The position numbers and the translations under genes are program-made. Under the pieces are notes generated by a model. The model saw nothing but the letters and a program-made list of their open reading frames with translations, ran no database searches and was not told where the DNA came from. A DNA stretch of 51,703 nt from an uncultured bacterium (GTDB lineage Bacteria; Verrucomicrobiota; Kiritimatiellia; CAIKKV01; CAIYGI01): contig CAIYGI010000096.1 of assembly GCA_903925685.1 (NCBI GenBank), positions 1-51,703 of the forward strand. Direction: 5' to 3'. Of this stretch, positions 9,665 to 18,802 are shown piece after piece. Positions within the stretch are counted from its first letter, which is position 1. Every line of letters starts with the position of its first letter.

Positions 9665-9686
9665 ACTTTTTCGTTCGCATGGGCGT

Positions 9687-9714
9687 TTGTACAATCATCC
9701 GCAATTCGTATCGT
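9687..9714 (+). promoter_or_regulatory. Candidate sigma70 promoter
   Basis: TTGTAC (9687-9692), a 16-bp spacer and TATCGT (9709-9714) lie just ahead of the AGAGAGG ribosome site and ATG 9734 of the prenyltransferase-fold gene. Confidence 0.4.
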
Positions 9715-9733
9715 ATTAACAAGAGAGGCAAAC

Positions 9734-10864
9734 ATGAAAAACGTTCCGCAAATCCATTCGTTTATAATTATGACTGGGGCGCTGATGTTGGCGGGAGGCG
9801 CCGTGCTGGCCGCCGATCCGCCCGCGGTGTCGAATGACGCGCCGGCGGCAATTCGCAGGGGGTTGGACTGGCTGGCAGCGCAACAAAAGCCCAACGGCGC
9901 CTGGTCCAACGACGACTTTCCCGCCATCACGGCGCTGGCGCTGGAAGCCTTCCTGCACGGCTCGCATCCGATGAAGACCGCGATCGTCGCGCGCGCCACG
10001 GCCTACCTGGGCGCCTGCGTGCAACCCGACGGCGGCATCTATCGCAAGATCCCCGGCAAGGGCGGCGCGATGATCAATTACAACACCGCGATCTGCATGG
10101 CCGCGCTGCACGCCACGGGCGATCCGGCATGGCGTCCGATCGTGCTGCGGGCGCGCCGTTTCGTGGCGGCCGACCAGCATCGCGGCGACGATCTTTACGC
10201 CGGCGGCATGGGTTACGATTCCGGCTCGGGGCGGGAATATGCCGATCTGAGTAATTCCTGGATCGCCTACGAGGCCATGCGCCGCACGCAGTCCGCGGAG
10301 GATCGGCGGCCGGCCGGCGAGGTCAAGGTGGACCTGGACTGGGATGCGGTGCAGCGTTTCGTGTCTCGTTGTCAGAACGACGCCACGGCGGGCAGCGAAG
10401 AAGCGGGCGGATTTTTTTACCGGCCCGGCGAAAGCAAGGCCGCCTCGACCACCAACGCGGCGGGCAAGGTGATTCTACGCGCCTACGGATCGATGACCTA
10501 TGCCGGACTGATGAGCCTGATCTACGCCGAGGTCAAGCGCGACGATCCGCGTGTGCGATCGGCTTTCGACTGGGCCGCCCGGCACTGGTCGCTGGACGAG
10601 AACCCGGGGCTGGGTCAGCAGGGCTACTATTATTTCGCGCAAACACTGGCCAAATGCCTGGATGCTTACGGCGCCAACGCGATTCCCACGCCCAACGGTC
10701 CGGTCAGCTGGCGCACCGCTTTGTCGGCCAAGCTGGCCGCGCTGCAGAAACACGCCCCGGCGGGCGATTACTGGGTCAACGAAAACGCGCGTTTTTGGGA
10801 AAACGACCGCGTGCTGGTCACCGCCTATGCGCTGATCGCGCTGGAAACGGCGGGGAATAAATAA
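9734..10864 (+). CDS. Exported prenyltransferase/squalene-oxidase-repeat protein
   Basis: A signal peptide (residues 1-27, cleaved near VLAAD) is followed by an alpha/alpha-toroid domain of the terpene cyclase/prenyltransferase-repeat class. Visible repeats include GLDWLAAQQKPNGAWS at about 43-58, YLGACVQPDGGIYRK and LSNSWIAYEAMRR. Many PVC bacteria encode such exported toroid proteins with no known substrate, and the DxDD motif of true squalene cyclases is not seen, so enzymatic cyclisation is unlikely. AGAGAGG precedes ATG 9734. Its stop overlaps the next start (TAATG at 10862-10866), coupling it to an M50 protease gene. Confidence 0.75.
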   Translation: MKNVPQIHSFIIMTGALMLAGGAVLAADPPAVSNDAPAAIRRGLDWLAAQQKPNGAWSNDDFPAITALALEAFLHGSHPMKTAIVARATAYLGACVQPDGGIYRKIPGKGGAMINYNTAICMAALHATGDPAWRPIVLRARRFVAADQHRGDDLYAGGMGYDSGSGREYADLSNSWIAYEAMRRTQSAEDRRPAGEVKVDLDWDAVQRFVSRCQNDATAGSEEAGGFFYRPGESKAASTTNAAGKVILRAYGSMTYAGLMSLIYAEVKRDDPRVRSAFDWAARHWSLDENPGLGQQGYYYFAQTLAKCLDAYGANAIPTPNGPVSWRTALSAKLAALQKHAPAGDYWVNENARFWENDRVLVTAYALIALETAGNK

Positions 10865-11691
10865 TGTTTTCCTTCCGTATCGCCAAGTTGTTCGGCATAC
10901 CGATTCGGGTGCATATCACCCTGATCTTGTTTGCGCCTTTGATCGTACGTTACCAGGGTTTACCGCTGGGGGCCGGCCTGGCGCTGTTGTCGCTGATTTT
11001 TGCGAGCATCGCCCTGCACGAACTCGGCCATTCGCTGGTGGCGCGCGCCTTTGGCTGCCGCGTGCGAGAGATTCTGTTGCTGCCCTTCGGCGGTGTGGCG
11101 CAATTGGAGTCCATGCCGCGCCGGCCGCTATATGAGTTTTTGGTGGCCGTCGCCGGGCCGGCGGTTAGTTTGCTGCTGGCGGCGGGTTGCCTGGGCGTGA
11201 CTTGGGCATGGCCGGTAACACCCGGCGCACCCGTCTGGCTGCAATATTGCGCGGTATTGCTTAAATTCACGGGCTACGCCAATCTGGTTCTGTTGCTCTT
11301 CAACCTGCTGCCGGCCTTTCCAATGGACGGCGGCCGGGTTTTCCGCGCGGCCCTGACGCCGTGGCTGGGGCGCTTGCGCGCGACACGCTGGGCGAGCCGC
11401 TTGGGCCGCCTGTCGGCCGCGGGCTTTGGCGTCTGGGCGGTCATGGGCAGGGAGCATACGGACTGGATGCTGCTGGTGATCGCCGTCTTCCTCTATCTCG
11501 TGGCGGGACAGGAGTATCGCTCGGTGCAGGCCGACGAACTGCGCCGGGCCCAGCAATGGAACAATCCATGGACGCCGGGCGCCGAACCGCCCGACGGCGT
11601 GGACCGTGTGGTCGTCTCGCCCCCGCCTTACGCCCGCGGAGGCCGTGAAGAGCTGCCGCTGCGCGTGTTGGATCGCGATGCGCGTCACTGA
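10864..11691 (+). CDS. M50 family site-2-type zinc metalloprotease
   Basis: This is an intramembrane zinc protease of the SpoIVFB-like M50 group, which cuts membrane-embedded substrates. HELGH at 52-56 supplies two His ligands and the catalytic Glu, and NLLPAFPMDGGR at about 145-156 supplies the third ligand (Asp). There are about five or six hydrophobic helices and a polar C-terminal tail of about 50 residues. No CBS or PDZ domain is present. It starts within the stop of the toroid-protein gene, suggesting the two act on a common envelope process; the substrate is unknown. Confidence 0.85.
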   Translation: MFSFRIAKLFGIPIRVHITLILFAPLIVRYQGLPLGAGLALLSLIFASIALHELGHSLVARAFGCRVREILLLPFGGVAQLESMPRRPLYEFLVAVAGPAVSLLLAAGCLGVTWAWPVTPGAPVWLQYCAVLLKFTGYANLVLLLFNLLPAFPMDGGRVFRAALTPWLGRLRATRWASRLGRLSAAGFGVWAVMGREHTDWMLLVIAVFLYLVAGQEYRSVQADELRRAQQWNNPWTPGAEPPDGVDRVVVSPPPYARGGREELPLRVLDRDARH

Positions 11692-11786
11692 GTAAATAAT
11701 ACACGAGTCGGTACCTTTGCGAATGTGGTAGAGTTGCACATTCTTGAAACCCGAACACTGCCGCCCGGAGCACTGGCGAAAAACCA

Positions 11787-11815
11787 TTGCGCAAAGCGCG
11801 GAAGCGGCCTATAAG
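11787..11815 (+). promoter_or_regulatory. Promoter for the TPR gene, predicted leaderless
   Basis: TTGCGC (11787-11792), a 17-bp spacer and TATAAG (11810-11815) place the transcription start at about 11822, exactly the A of the ATG. The pattern matches the promoter at 154-182. Confidence 0.5.
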
Positions 11816-11821
11816 GTTGAC

Positions 11822-14722
11822 ATGAATTTGACATCAAACTTGCCTGTGCGGACGAGGTTGGGGCTGACCGTTGTGCTGCTGTTGGCCGCCGCCTCCCTGG
11901 GAACGGCCCGTGCGGCCGACGATAACACCGTGATCGACAGCGAGGTGACCTTCGCTTCGAAACTCGTCGGATTGGGCATGCCCGACTACGCCCAGAAGGT
12001 CATGGACCGGCTGGTCGCCAAGTTCCCCGACGCCAAGGGGCGCGCCGTCGCCGTTCAGATCGAAATCCTTACCTCGCGCGGCCAGTTCGACAAGGCCAAG
12101 CAGTTGATCGACGCCATGCCGGCCAACGCCCCCGAAACGACGACCATGAATCTGGCCCTGGGCCGGGCCTATTACGGCGCCAGCAAGATGCCCCAGGCGC
12201 GAAAAATCTACGACGCGTTTTTCCTGCAACACACCAATGGACCGCCGGCCAGCATGGCCAAGCTCTATGCGGATGCCGCCTACGATTACGCCCAGATGCT
12301 GCAGCTCAAGGGCGACACGACGGGCGCCATCCAGGCCTACCGTTACCTGCTGTTGGGTAAGCCCGACCGCGACACTGAGCGCCTGGCCAAAACCGAGCTG
12401 GCCGATCTGCGGGTCAAGTCCGGGGCGGCCACCAACGGCGCGGCGCAGAAGGCGGCATTCGACGAGGCGCGCAAACTCTGCAACGACATCCAGTTCGGCG
12501 GCACGGACCTGTTCTTCGGACGGACGGTGCTGGTTCTGTCGACGATCAAGCTCGCGGAAGGCAATCGTGCCGGCGCGCGCGTGTTGATCGACGGCTACCT
12601 GCCGATGCTCCAGGAGATCGACACCCAGCTGCGCGAAGAGAAGATTTCGCTCAAGTACAGCCCGATGGCCGAATGCCGCTTCCTGCTCGGAGAACTCAAC
12701 GACGATGACGGCCGCAAGGAGTTCGACGCCGGCAACAAGGAAGCCGGCATCAAGCTGCTGACCGCGGCCCTCAAGCATTACTATGTGGTTTACACCAAGT
12801 ATCTCGCCAGCCGCTGGTCCCCCGAAGCCGGACGCCGCATGGACGCCCTCGTCGAGTACTGCCAATCCAAGGGGCTCAACGTCAAGCGGCCCGCGGTGGA
12901 CCTGGCTCCGATGCTGGACGCGCAGGTTAAAGAAGCGTATCAGATGTACAATGACCAGAACTATGCCTCCGCCGCCAAGCTTTATCTCGACCTGCTGAAC
13001 AGTTACCCCTCCCAGGCCGGCATGCCCGGCGCGCTGGGCAAACTGGCGCGTTGTTACATCGAGCAGAACGACGACACCTACGCGCGCGCGGTCACGGAAC
13101 TGCTGGCCGAAAGCTGCCACAGCCGCACGAATTTGAGCAATGAAGCCGGATCGGCGCTGCTGGACGCCGCCAGTCTTTACGACGAGCGCAAGGACAAACT
13201 GCATGCCGGACAGGTCTACGGTCTGTTCATGCGCTACTTTCCCACCCATGCGCGGGCGTCCGCGACGCTTTACAATCTCGGCAGCGCCCGCGTGCGCGAT
13301 GAGCAGTATGCCGAGGCGCTGCCCTACTACAAACAGGTGGTCGAGCAATACCCGCGCGAACGGGCCTACGTCGAGTCGCTCAACCAATTGTCCGCCGTCT
13401 ACATCAGGCTCGAGCAACCGACCAACGCCATTCCGATCCTGAAGCTCTACATAGCGGAAGTTTCACCCGGCGCCGATCAGATTGCCGGACGCATGCGCCT
13501 GGCCGATGCCTACCGCCTGGCCGGGCAGATGCCGGCGGCGATCGAGGAATATTCCGGCGTGATCAAGGTGCTCGCCGAAGGCGGCGCCAAACTCAACCGC
13601 ACGCTGGACGAAACCGCTCGCAACCAGAAGAGCCTCGAGCGGGCCTTGTTCTGGAAGGGCAACACCTATGCCGCGCTGCGTGAACCGGCCGCCGAATTGA
13701 ACGCCTTCCGCACCCAGGCGATCGAAAGTTTCCAGCAACTGCTCAAGCAGTTTCCAAAAACGGAGATGGGTCCGGTCGCCCTCAGCAGCGTGGGCACGCT
13801 CTATTTCCTGCTGGGTAAGCCCGCCGAGGCCAATACCGCCTATGTGCAACTCAAACGCGACTTCCCCGACGCACCCCAGGCGAAAAACATTGTCTTCGCC
13901 CGCGGCCAGAGCCTGTTGAACCTGGGCCGGGCGGACGACGCCGTCAAGGTTTTCGAGGAAATGTTCACCAATCCCAAGACTTACACCGCTGCACAATTCA
14001 TGATGGTCGGCGACGAGATGCAGAAGATCGGGCAGTCGCCGACGGCGGCGCGCGCCTATCAGCAGGCGGCCGCGTTGTCGGCGTCCGACACCAATAGCGC
14101 CGCGCGTTCGGTCTGGGAAACCTCCATGATGGGCCAGAGCCAGTCGCAGATGGCGCAGAGCAATTACGTGGAAGCCGCCCGCTCCCTGGAACAGTTGTTC
14201 CAGAAATATTCGAACTCGTTCTTCCTGGTGGAAGGCAATTTCCAGCTCAGCCGCGCCTATGCCGCGCTCGCCGCCACGCAACCCGAGAAGGAGCGCGCGG
14301 CCAGTTTCACCAAGGCCTCCCGCGCGCTCAACCAGGCCCGGCGTTTCACGAAGGATCCCGATATGAAGGTGCGCGCCGAAATCGAAACCGGCGCACTGCA
14401 ACTTCAGCAGGGGCTCAAGCAGGAGGCGATAGCTTCCTATCAGCGGGTGCTGTTGCTGACCGATCCGAATCGCGCAAAAACGGCGACCTATATTGACACC
14501 GCCTTCCTGCGGGTGGTCCCGTTGCTGCGCGAATTGAACCGGCTTAACGACGCCATGGAAGACTGCGAGTCCTATCTCCGCATGTTCCCTGACGGCCCGC
14601 AGGCGGATCGCGCCAGAACGTGGCGTTCCGAACTGCGCGCCCGCGGTGTCGGCGTCGCAGGCGGCCAGGAAACCACGGCGCCGGTCGCAATACCAACCGC
14701 AAAACCGGTCGCGAAACCATAG
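11822..14722 (+). CDS. Large exported TPR-repeat protein (966 aa)
   Basis: A signal peptide (about 1-36, ending in TARAAD) is followed by tetratricopeptide repeats along the whole length, for example YNLGSARVRDEQYAEALPYYKQVVEQYP and SVGTLYFLLGKPAEANTAYVQLKRDFP-type units. TPR arrays bind partner proteins, so this is probably a periplasmic or outer-membrane scaffold. A TolA-binding-protein (YbgF/CpoB) role or a part in a cell-envelope complex is possible but not shown. ATG 11822 was chosen because it begins the signal peptide and coincides with the predicted transcription start; a TTG at 11744 would add 26 residues without a domain. A second, smaller exported repeat protein follows. Confidence 0.8.
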   Translation: MNLTSNLPVRTRLGLTVVLLLAAASLGTARAADDNTVIDSEVTFASKLVGLGMPDYAQKVMDRLVAKFPDAKGRAVAVQIEILTSRGQFDKAKQLIDAMPANAPETTTMNLALGRAYYGASKMPQARKIYDAFFLQHTNGPPASMAKLYADAAYDYAQMLQLKGDTTGAIQAYRYLLLGKPDRDTERLAKTELADLRVKSGAATNGAAQKAAFDEARKLCNDIQFGGTDLFFGRTVLVLSTIKLAEGNRAGARVLIDGYLPMLQEIDTQLREEKISLKYSPMAECRFLLGELNDDDGRKEFDAGNKEAGIKLLTAALKHYYVVYTKYLASRWSPEAGRRMDALVEYCQSKGLNVKRPAVDLAPMLDAQVKEAYQMYNDQNYASAAKLYLDLLNSYPSQAGMPGALGKLARCYIEQNDDTYARAVTELLAESCHSRTNLSNEAGSALLDAASLYDERKDKLHAGQVYGLFMRYFPTHARASATLYNLGSARVRDEQYAEALPYYKQVVEQYPRERAYVESLNQLSAVYIRLEQPTNAIPILKLYIAEVSPGADQIAGRMRLADAYRLAGQMPAAIEEYSGVIKVLAEGGAKLNRTLDETARNQKSLERALFWKGNTYAALREPAAELNAFRTQAIESFQQLLKQFPKTEMGPVALSSVGTLYFLLGKPAEANTAYVQLKRDFPDAPQAKNIVFARGQSLLNLGRADDAVKVFEEMFTNPKTYTAAQFMMVGDEMQKIGQSPTAARAYQQAAALSASDTNSAARSVWETSMMGQSQSQMAQSNYVEAARSLEQLFQKYSNSFFLVEGNFQLSRAYAALAATQPEKERAASFTKASRALNQARRFTKDPDMKVRAEIETGALQLQQGLKQEAIASYQRVLLLTDPNRAKTATYIDTAFLRVVPLLRELNRLNDAMEDCESYLRMFPDGPQADRARTWRSELRARGVGVAGGQETTAPVAIPTAKPVAKP

Positions 14723-14748
14723 CGTTCATGTTAAAGAGAGATACTATT

Positions 14749-15561
14749 GTGAAAACTTCACGCTTTGTTAGTCCGTCCACATTCGCCGCCGCCGGGGCGT
14801 TGCTGCTGCTTGGGTTCGGCTGGCCGTCAACGGCGCTGGCCGTCAACAAGTTGACGCTTGCCAACGGCAAGGTCATGGAGTTTCGTTCGATCGAATGGCG
14901 GTCCAGCACAAAGGAATACCGCGTCGATACCGGCCAGGGGATCATTCCGGTTCCCAAGGCCGAAGTCGCCGACATTCAAGTTGACCGTCCCGCCGACCTG
15001 GACAAGGCCATTCAGTTGATCGAAACAGACAAGGGCGCCGAAGCCATAACCATCCTGGAGCCCCTGATCGCCACTTACAAGATGACCAAGATCGAGCAGG
15101 AGGCCAGCGGCTACCTGGCGGAGGCATATTTCGCGAACAAGAACTTCGCCAAGGCCGCCAGTATGCTGGAGGATCAGATAAAGGAATCCGCCCCCTCCGA
15201 CATTCCGCTGGAGAACCGGCGCCGTTATTGGCAGTCGTTGCTGGCGCTCAAGCGCGAAGCAACCCTCAACAAGGCGCTGGACGAAGCTGTGGCATCCTCC
15301 AACCGGGCTTTCGCCTGCGCCGGACGCCTGACGAAGGCCGACGCAAGCCAGATGGGCGGCCAGCGCGAGGACGCTCTGCTCGATTACCTGCGCGTGGTCA
15401 CGCTCTACGAAGACCTGAAGGAGTTCCAGCCGGCCGCACTGGCGGGCGCCGTAACAGTGCTGGAGGATTTGCGCGATCCGCGCGCCGATCTTTTCCGCAA
15501 AAAATTGGCGCAGCAATATCCTGCCAGCCCGGAAGCCAAACGCGCCGCGGCAACGCTGTAG
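14749..15561 (+). CDS. Exported TPR-like protein
   Basis: The product has a signal peptide (hydrophobic core FAAAGALLLLGFGWP, cleavage near ALAVN), then a short beta-rich segment (NKLTLANGKVMEFRSIEW) followed by helical repeats with TPR character (ASGYLAEAYFANKNFAKAA). GTG 14749 is preferred because AAAGAGAG lies 8-9 nt upstream; ATG 14728 would add seven residues but lacks a ribosome site. It probably forms an operon with the large TPR gene 26 nt upstream and may be its partner in the periplasm. Function unknown. Confidence 0.7.
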   Translation: MKTSRFVSPSTFAAAGALLLLGFGWPSTALAVNKLTLANGKVMEFRSIEWRSSTKEYRVDTGQGIIPVPKAEVADIQVDRPADLDKAIQLIETDKGAEAITILEPLIATYKMTKIEQEASGYLAEAYFANKNFAKAASMLEDQIKESAPSDIPLENRRRYWQSLLALKREATLNKALDEAVASSNRAFACAGRLTKADASQMGGQREDALLDYLRVVTLYEDLKEFQPAALAGAVTVLEDLRDPRADLFRKKLAQQYPASPEAKRAAATL

Positions 15562-15576
15562 CGCGCTCCAGATTTA

Positions 15577-15586
15577 CCCCCCCCCC
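15577..15586. repeat. Homopolymeric C10 tract before the nusG-like gene
   Basis: Ten consecutive C residues lie 15 nt before the ATG at 15602. No Shine-Dalgarno sequence is visible between the tract and the start. Poly-C tracts of this length slip during replication in other bacteria. Confidence 0.7.
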
Positions 15587-15601
15587 GGCCTTCCACGGTT
15601 A

Positions 15602-16105
15602 ATGTCGGACGTCGTTCCAATTCCCTGGCATGTGCTGCACGTCAAGCCCCGTTGCGAGAAAAAGCTGGCGGCGCAGGTTGGCGGATACTTGGGATTGGAA
15701 TCGTTTTTGCCGCTTCGCGAGGAGACCAAGATCTACCAGCGCCGCAAGGTCACGGTGAGCAAGCCGGTCTTTCCGGGTTATCTGTTCGCCGCCTTCACCA
15801 GGGAACAACAGGTCTTGGTGCTCAAGACCAACCAGGTGGTGCGCGTGCTGGATGTGGTGAATCAGGAGGGCTTTCTGGCCCAACTCGACCAGGTGCGCAA
15901 GGCGCTGGAGGTGGACCCGACGCTGGGCGCCTGCGAGGCCTTCCAGACCGGTCAGCGCGTACGCATCCGGGCTGGCCCCTTCCAAGGCATTGAGGGCGTG
16001 GTTCAGGTTGTGCGCGGCCAGACCCGGGTGGTGTTGAACATCGAATTGATCGGTCAGGCTGTTCCGGTTGAAGTGGACACGGCCGCCTTGGAAAAGCTTT
16101 CATGA
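15602..16105 (+). CDS. NusG-like specialised transcription elongation factor
   Basis: The 167-aa protein has an N-terminal NGN domain (WHVLHVKPRCEKKLAAQVG at about 9-27; PGYLFAAF at about 59-66) and a C-terminal KOW domain (GQRVRIRAGPFQGIEGVV at about 118-135). Such paralogues (RfaH, UpxY, LoaP) travel with RNA polymerase and suppress termination in a dedicated long operon. It is shorter than housekeeping NusG from this group and is not next to secE, rplK or rpoB, so a specialised paralogue is likely. Its stop overlaps nspC by 4 nt. The poly-C tract upstream could affect its expression. Confidence 0.8.
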   Translation: MSDVVPIPWHVLHVKPRCEKKLAAQVGGYLGLESFLPLREETKIYQRRKVTVSKPVFPGYLFAAFTREQQVLVLKTNQVVRVLDVVNQEGFLAQLDQVRKALEVDPTLGACEAFQTGQRVRIRAGPFQGIEGVVQVVRGQTRVVLNIELIGQAVPVEVDTAALEKLS

Positions 16106-17286
16106 CCGTCCTGAAACAGACAGCGCAGGCGGAAGTTTCCGCGGCCGCGGAGCTGGACCCGGCGCAGTGCCCCTCCCCCAGTTTCGTGGTGGACGAGGCG
16201 CGGCTGAACGCCAACCTTGCGATTCTCGACGAGGTCCAGCGTCGCACGGGCGCCCGGGTGCTGCTGGCGCTGAAGGGCTTCGCCATGTGGCCGCTTTTTC
16301 CCGGCATCCGGCGCGTGCTGCACGGCGCGGCGGCCAGTTCGCTCCACGAGGCCCGCCTGGCGTCGGAAGAGTTCGGCGGCGAGCTTCACGCCTACGCTCC
16401 GGCCTTCCGCGACGACGAGTTCGACGCGCTGCTGGGCTATGCCGACCACCTGGTCTTCAACTCCTTTAGCCAGTGGGACCGCTTCAAGGACCGCGTGGCC
16501 CGCGCACCGCACCCGGTTTTGTGCGGGGTGCGCGTCAACGCGCGCCAGTCGGAGGTTAAAACCCCGCTCTACGATCCCAGCGCGCCGGGTTCGCGACTGG
16601 GAATCCCGGTGGAAGAATTCAGCGGCCGCAACCTGGACGGCATCACGGGGCTGCATGTGCATAATCTCTGCGAACTTGGCGCCGACGCGCTGGAACGGAC
16701 GCTGGCCGCCGTCGAACGCCAGTTCGGCGCGTGGCTGCCGCGGATGCAGTGGGTAAATTTCGGCGGCGGCCACCATATTACCCGCCCCGGCTACGATCTC
16801 GACCGCCTCTGCCGCATCATCGGCGATTTCAGGAAGCGCTATCCAATCCCGGTCTATCTGGAGCCCGGCGAAGCCGTGGCGCTGAACGCGGGCACGCTCG
16901 TGGCCTCCGTGCTCGACATCGTACACAACGCCATGGACATCGCGATCCTCGACACCTCGGCCGCCGCGCACATGCCCGACGTTCTGGAAATGCCCTATCG
17001 CCCGCAAATCGCCGGCGCCGGCGCGCCGGGGGAATTTCCGCACACCTATCGCCTGGGCGGCATGACCTGCCTGGCGGGCGACGTGATCGGCGACTATTCC
17101 TTCCCCGCTCCGCTGCAGCCCGGCATGCGCCTGGTGTTTCTCGACATGGCCCACTATACGATGGTCAAGACCACGATGTTCAACGGCGTCAACCTGCCGG
17201 CCATTTGCGTGCGCCGCGCGGAAACCGGACGCATCGAGGTGCTGCGCCGTTTCGGCTATGAGGACTACCGCGGACGGCTGGGCTGA
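16102..17286 (+). CDS. nspC: Carboxynorspermidine/carboxyspermidine decarboxylase
   Basis: NspC is a PLP enzyme that decarboxylates carboxy(nor)spermidine to (nor)spermidine in the alternative polyamine pathway. It has the alanine-racemase-like fold of group IV decarboxylases. Visible landmarks are the PLP lysine K58 in LLALKGFAMW, HVHNLCE, the phosphate-binding FGGGHHITRPGYD, YLEPGEAV, TCLAGD and DMAHYTMVKTTMFNGVNLP near the end. The 394-aa length is normal. ATG 16102 overlaps the nusG-like stop. The partner carboxy(nor)spermidine dehydrogenase is not in the window. A perfect heptamer array follows its stop. Confidence 0.93.
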   Translation: MTVLKQTAQAEVSAAAELDPAQCPSPSFVVDEARLNANLAILDEVQRRTGARVLLALKGFAMWPLFPGIRRVLHGAAASSLHEARLASEEFGGELHAYAPAFRDDEFDALLGYADHLVFNSFSQWDRFKDRVARAPHPVLCGVRVNARQSEVKTPLYDPSAPGSRLGIPVEEFSGRNLDGITGLHVHNLCELGADALERTLAAVERQFGAWLPRMQWVNFGGGHHITRPGYDLDRLCRIIGDFRKRYPIPVYLEPGEAVALNAGTLVASVLDIVHNAMDIAILDTSAAAHMPDVLEMPYRPQIAGAGAPGEFPHTYRLGGMTCLAGDVIGDYSFPAPLQPGMRLVFLDMAHYTMVKTTMFNGVNLPAICVRRAETGRIEVLRRFGYEDYRGRLG

Positions 17287-17294
17287 AGATGGTT

Positions 17295-17356
17295 GTTAGG
17301 TGTTAGGTGTTAGGTGTTAGGTGTTAGGTGTTAGGTGTTAGGTGTTAGGTGTTAGG
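17295..17356. repeat. Perfect heptamer array (GTTAGGT)8.9
   Basis: Eight identical GTTAGGT units plus six further bases run without a mismatch from 17295 to 17356. It fills the gap between convergent nspC and dapL, and the dapL stop codon (17352-17354, complement) lies inside the last unit. It is the only perfect array in the window, suggesting recent expansion. A short reverse-complement tail (CCTTAGG) follows at about 17361-17367. Confidence 0.95.
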
Positions 17357-18578
17357 AAAACCTTAGGTTCGCGCGCATTAGACGCGCTTCCATCTCGGCG
17401 ATCACGCGGTCGTCGTCTTTTTTGTCGCGCGACTCGAAGGTGGCTGAGAAGCGCAGGAAGGCGCCACTGTCGTCCCACGGCACGGTTGAGATCGAACTTT
17501 CACGGATCAGATGCTGGGAGGCATCCTCGGCCGTTTTGAACTCGACCAGGCCAGCGGCCTTGGGGGCCGGCACATAGAGATAAAATGTGCCGCCGGGCAT
17601 GCGCACTTTGAAGCCCACGCGCTTGAGCGCGGCCACGATTTTTTTCAGCCGGCGCTGGTAGTGTACGCGAATGTGGTCAGCCAGCTTGCGGTCGGCGATG
17701 CCCGCGCAGGCGGCGGCCTGGATGGCCTTGAACTGACCGGAATCAAGGTTGTCCTTGATCTCGGCGAAGGCCTGCACGATGCGCGCCGGCCCGGCCACGA
17801 AACCAAGCCGCCAGCCGGTCATGTTGTAGCTCTTGCTCATCGAGTGCAGCTCGATCGCGCACTCGCGGCCGCCCGGCCGGCTCAGGATCGAAAGCGGTTC
17901 GCGACCATAGACCAGCGTCGCATAGGCGGCGTCCTGCACGATCAGCAGATTGTAGCGCTGGGCGAAGGCGATCAGACGGTCGAAAAACTCCTCCGACGGC
18001 GCCGCGCCGGTGGGATTGTTGGGATAGTTGACGTAAAAGAGCTTGGCGCGCTGAGCAATGGCCGGGTCGATCTTTTCCAGATCGGGATAGAAATGATTTT
18101 CGCGGCGCAGCGGAACCTGGACCACCTCGCCGCCAAGATAGCGCGTGTGCGTGGCAAGCACGGGATATCCCGGCACGGTGACCAGCGCGACATCGCCGGG
18201 GTTGATGAAGCCCAGCGGCAGCAGCGCCAACGCGGACTTGGAGCCGATGCTGTGGTTGATCTCGGTGTCGGGATTCAAATCGCCGACCCCGAAAAAGGTC
18301 TTCATGTATTCCGCGGCGGCCAGTTTGAAGGCGCGCGGACCGTTGTCGGCATAACCGCGGTTGGCGGGATCGTCCACGGCCTTTTTGAGGGCCTGACGGA
18401 TGATTTTCGGGGCCATCTGGTCCGGTTCCCCGACGCCGAAATCGAGCAGTTCGACCTCCGGCCGGGCGGCGCGAGCCGCGGACTTGGCGCGTTTAATCTT
18501 CTCGAATTTGTAAATTTCGTTGGCAACGCCAAATCCGGCGCCACCGATGCGGTTCGCGAACAGTTTTTGCAGATCCAT
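17352..18578 (-). CDS. dapL: LL-diaminopimelate aminotransferase
   Basis: DapL converts tetrahydrodipicolinate directly to LL-diaminopimelate in lysine and peptidoglycan synthesis, bypassing the succinylase/acetylase steps; the route occurs in plants, chlamydiae and many PVC bacteria. The 408-aa fold-type I PLP protein shows LDFGVGEPDQ at 45-54, NYPNNPTGA at about 184-192, the PLP lysine K249 in SMSKSYNMTGWRLGF and a C-terminal Arg region (LRFSATFE). The start MDLQKLFANR (18578) has GGGAG about 10 nt upstream and fits the family; upstream extensions do not. The stop lies inside the GTTAGGT array, so array changes could alter its last residues. Confidence 0.93.
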   Translation of the reverse strand: MDLQKLFANRIGGAGFGVANEIYKFEKIKRAKSAARAARPEVELLDFGVGEPDQMAPKIIRQALKKAVDDPANRGYADNGPRAFKLAAAEYMKTFFGVGDLNPDTEINHSIGSKSALALLPLGFINPGDVALVTVPGYPVLATHTRYLGGEVVQVPLRRENHFYPDLEKIDPAIAQRAKLFYVNYPNNPTGAAPSEEFFDRLIAFAQRYNLLIVQDAAYATLVYGREPLSILSRPGGRECAIELHSMSKSYNMTGWRLGFVAGPARIVQAFAEIKDNLDSGQFKAIQAAACAGIADRKLADHIRVHYQRRLKKIVAALKRVGFKVRMPGGTFYLYVPAPKAAGLVEFKTAEDASQHLIRESSISTVPWDDSGAFLRFSATFESRDKKDDDRVIAEMEARLMRANLRFS

Positions 18579-18802
18579 GTCAGTTGCTCCCAAGGCGATT
18601 GCGGAAATACGCCAGGCGCCGTGTCGTTCGTTTCGTGCAGATTGGCGCCCTGCGAATTCGCGGCCAACTCTACCACCAAAGCCGGTCTCCTTACAGCAAT
18701 TCTCATCATGTTCATTTGCTTCCCCGCAAGCGGGTGTTGCGCTAGGATACAGGTTATCAGGGTTCGGACGGTTCGTCTCAAAGCTCAAGAAAGGCGGCGC
18801 GC

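Noticed and set aside
11834-14401. Long antisense frames opposite the TPR gene (527 and 312 codons)
   Set aside because: Low-complexity translation, no domains; the TPR protein on the plus strand is unmistakable.
17295-17356. Heptamer array as a CRISPR
   Set aside because: The repeats are 7 bp with no spacers and no cas genes are present.
18302-18781. Minus-strand frame overlapping the dapL start region
   Set aside because: Out of frame with dapL and without domain content; only the MDLQKLF start is supported.
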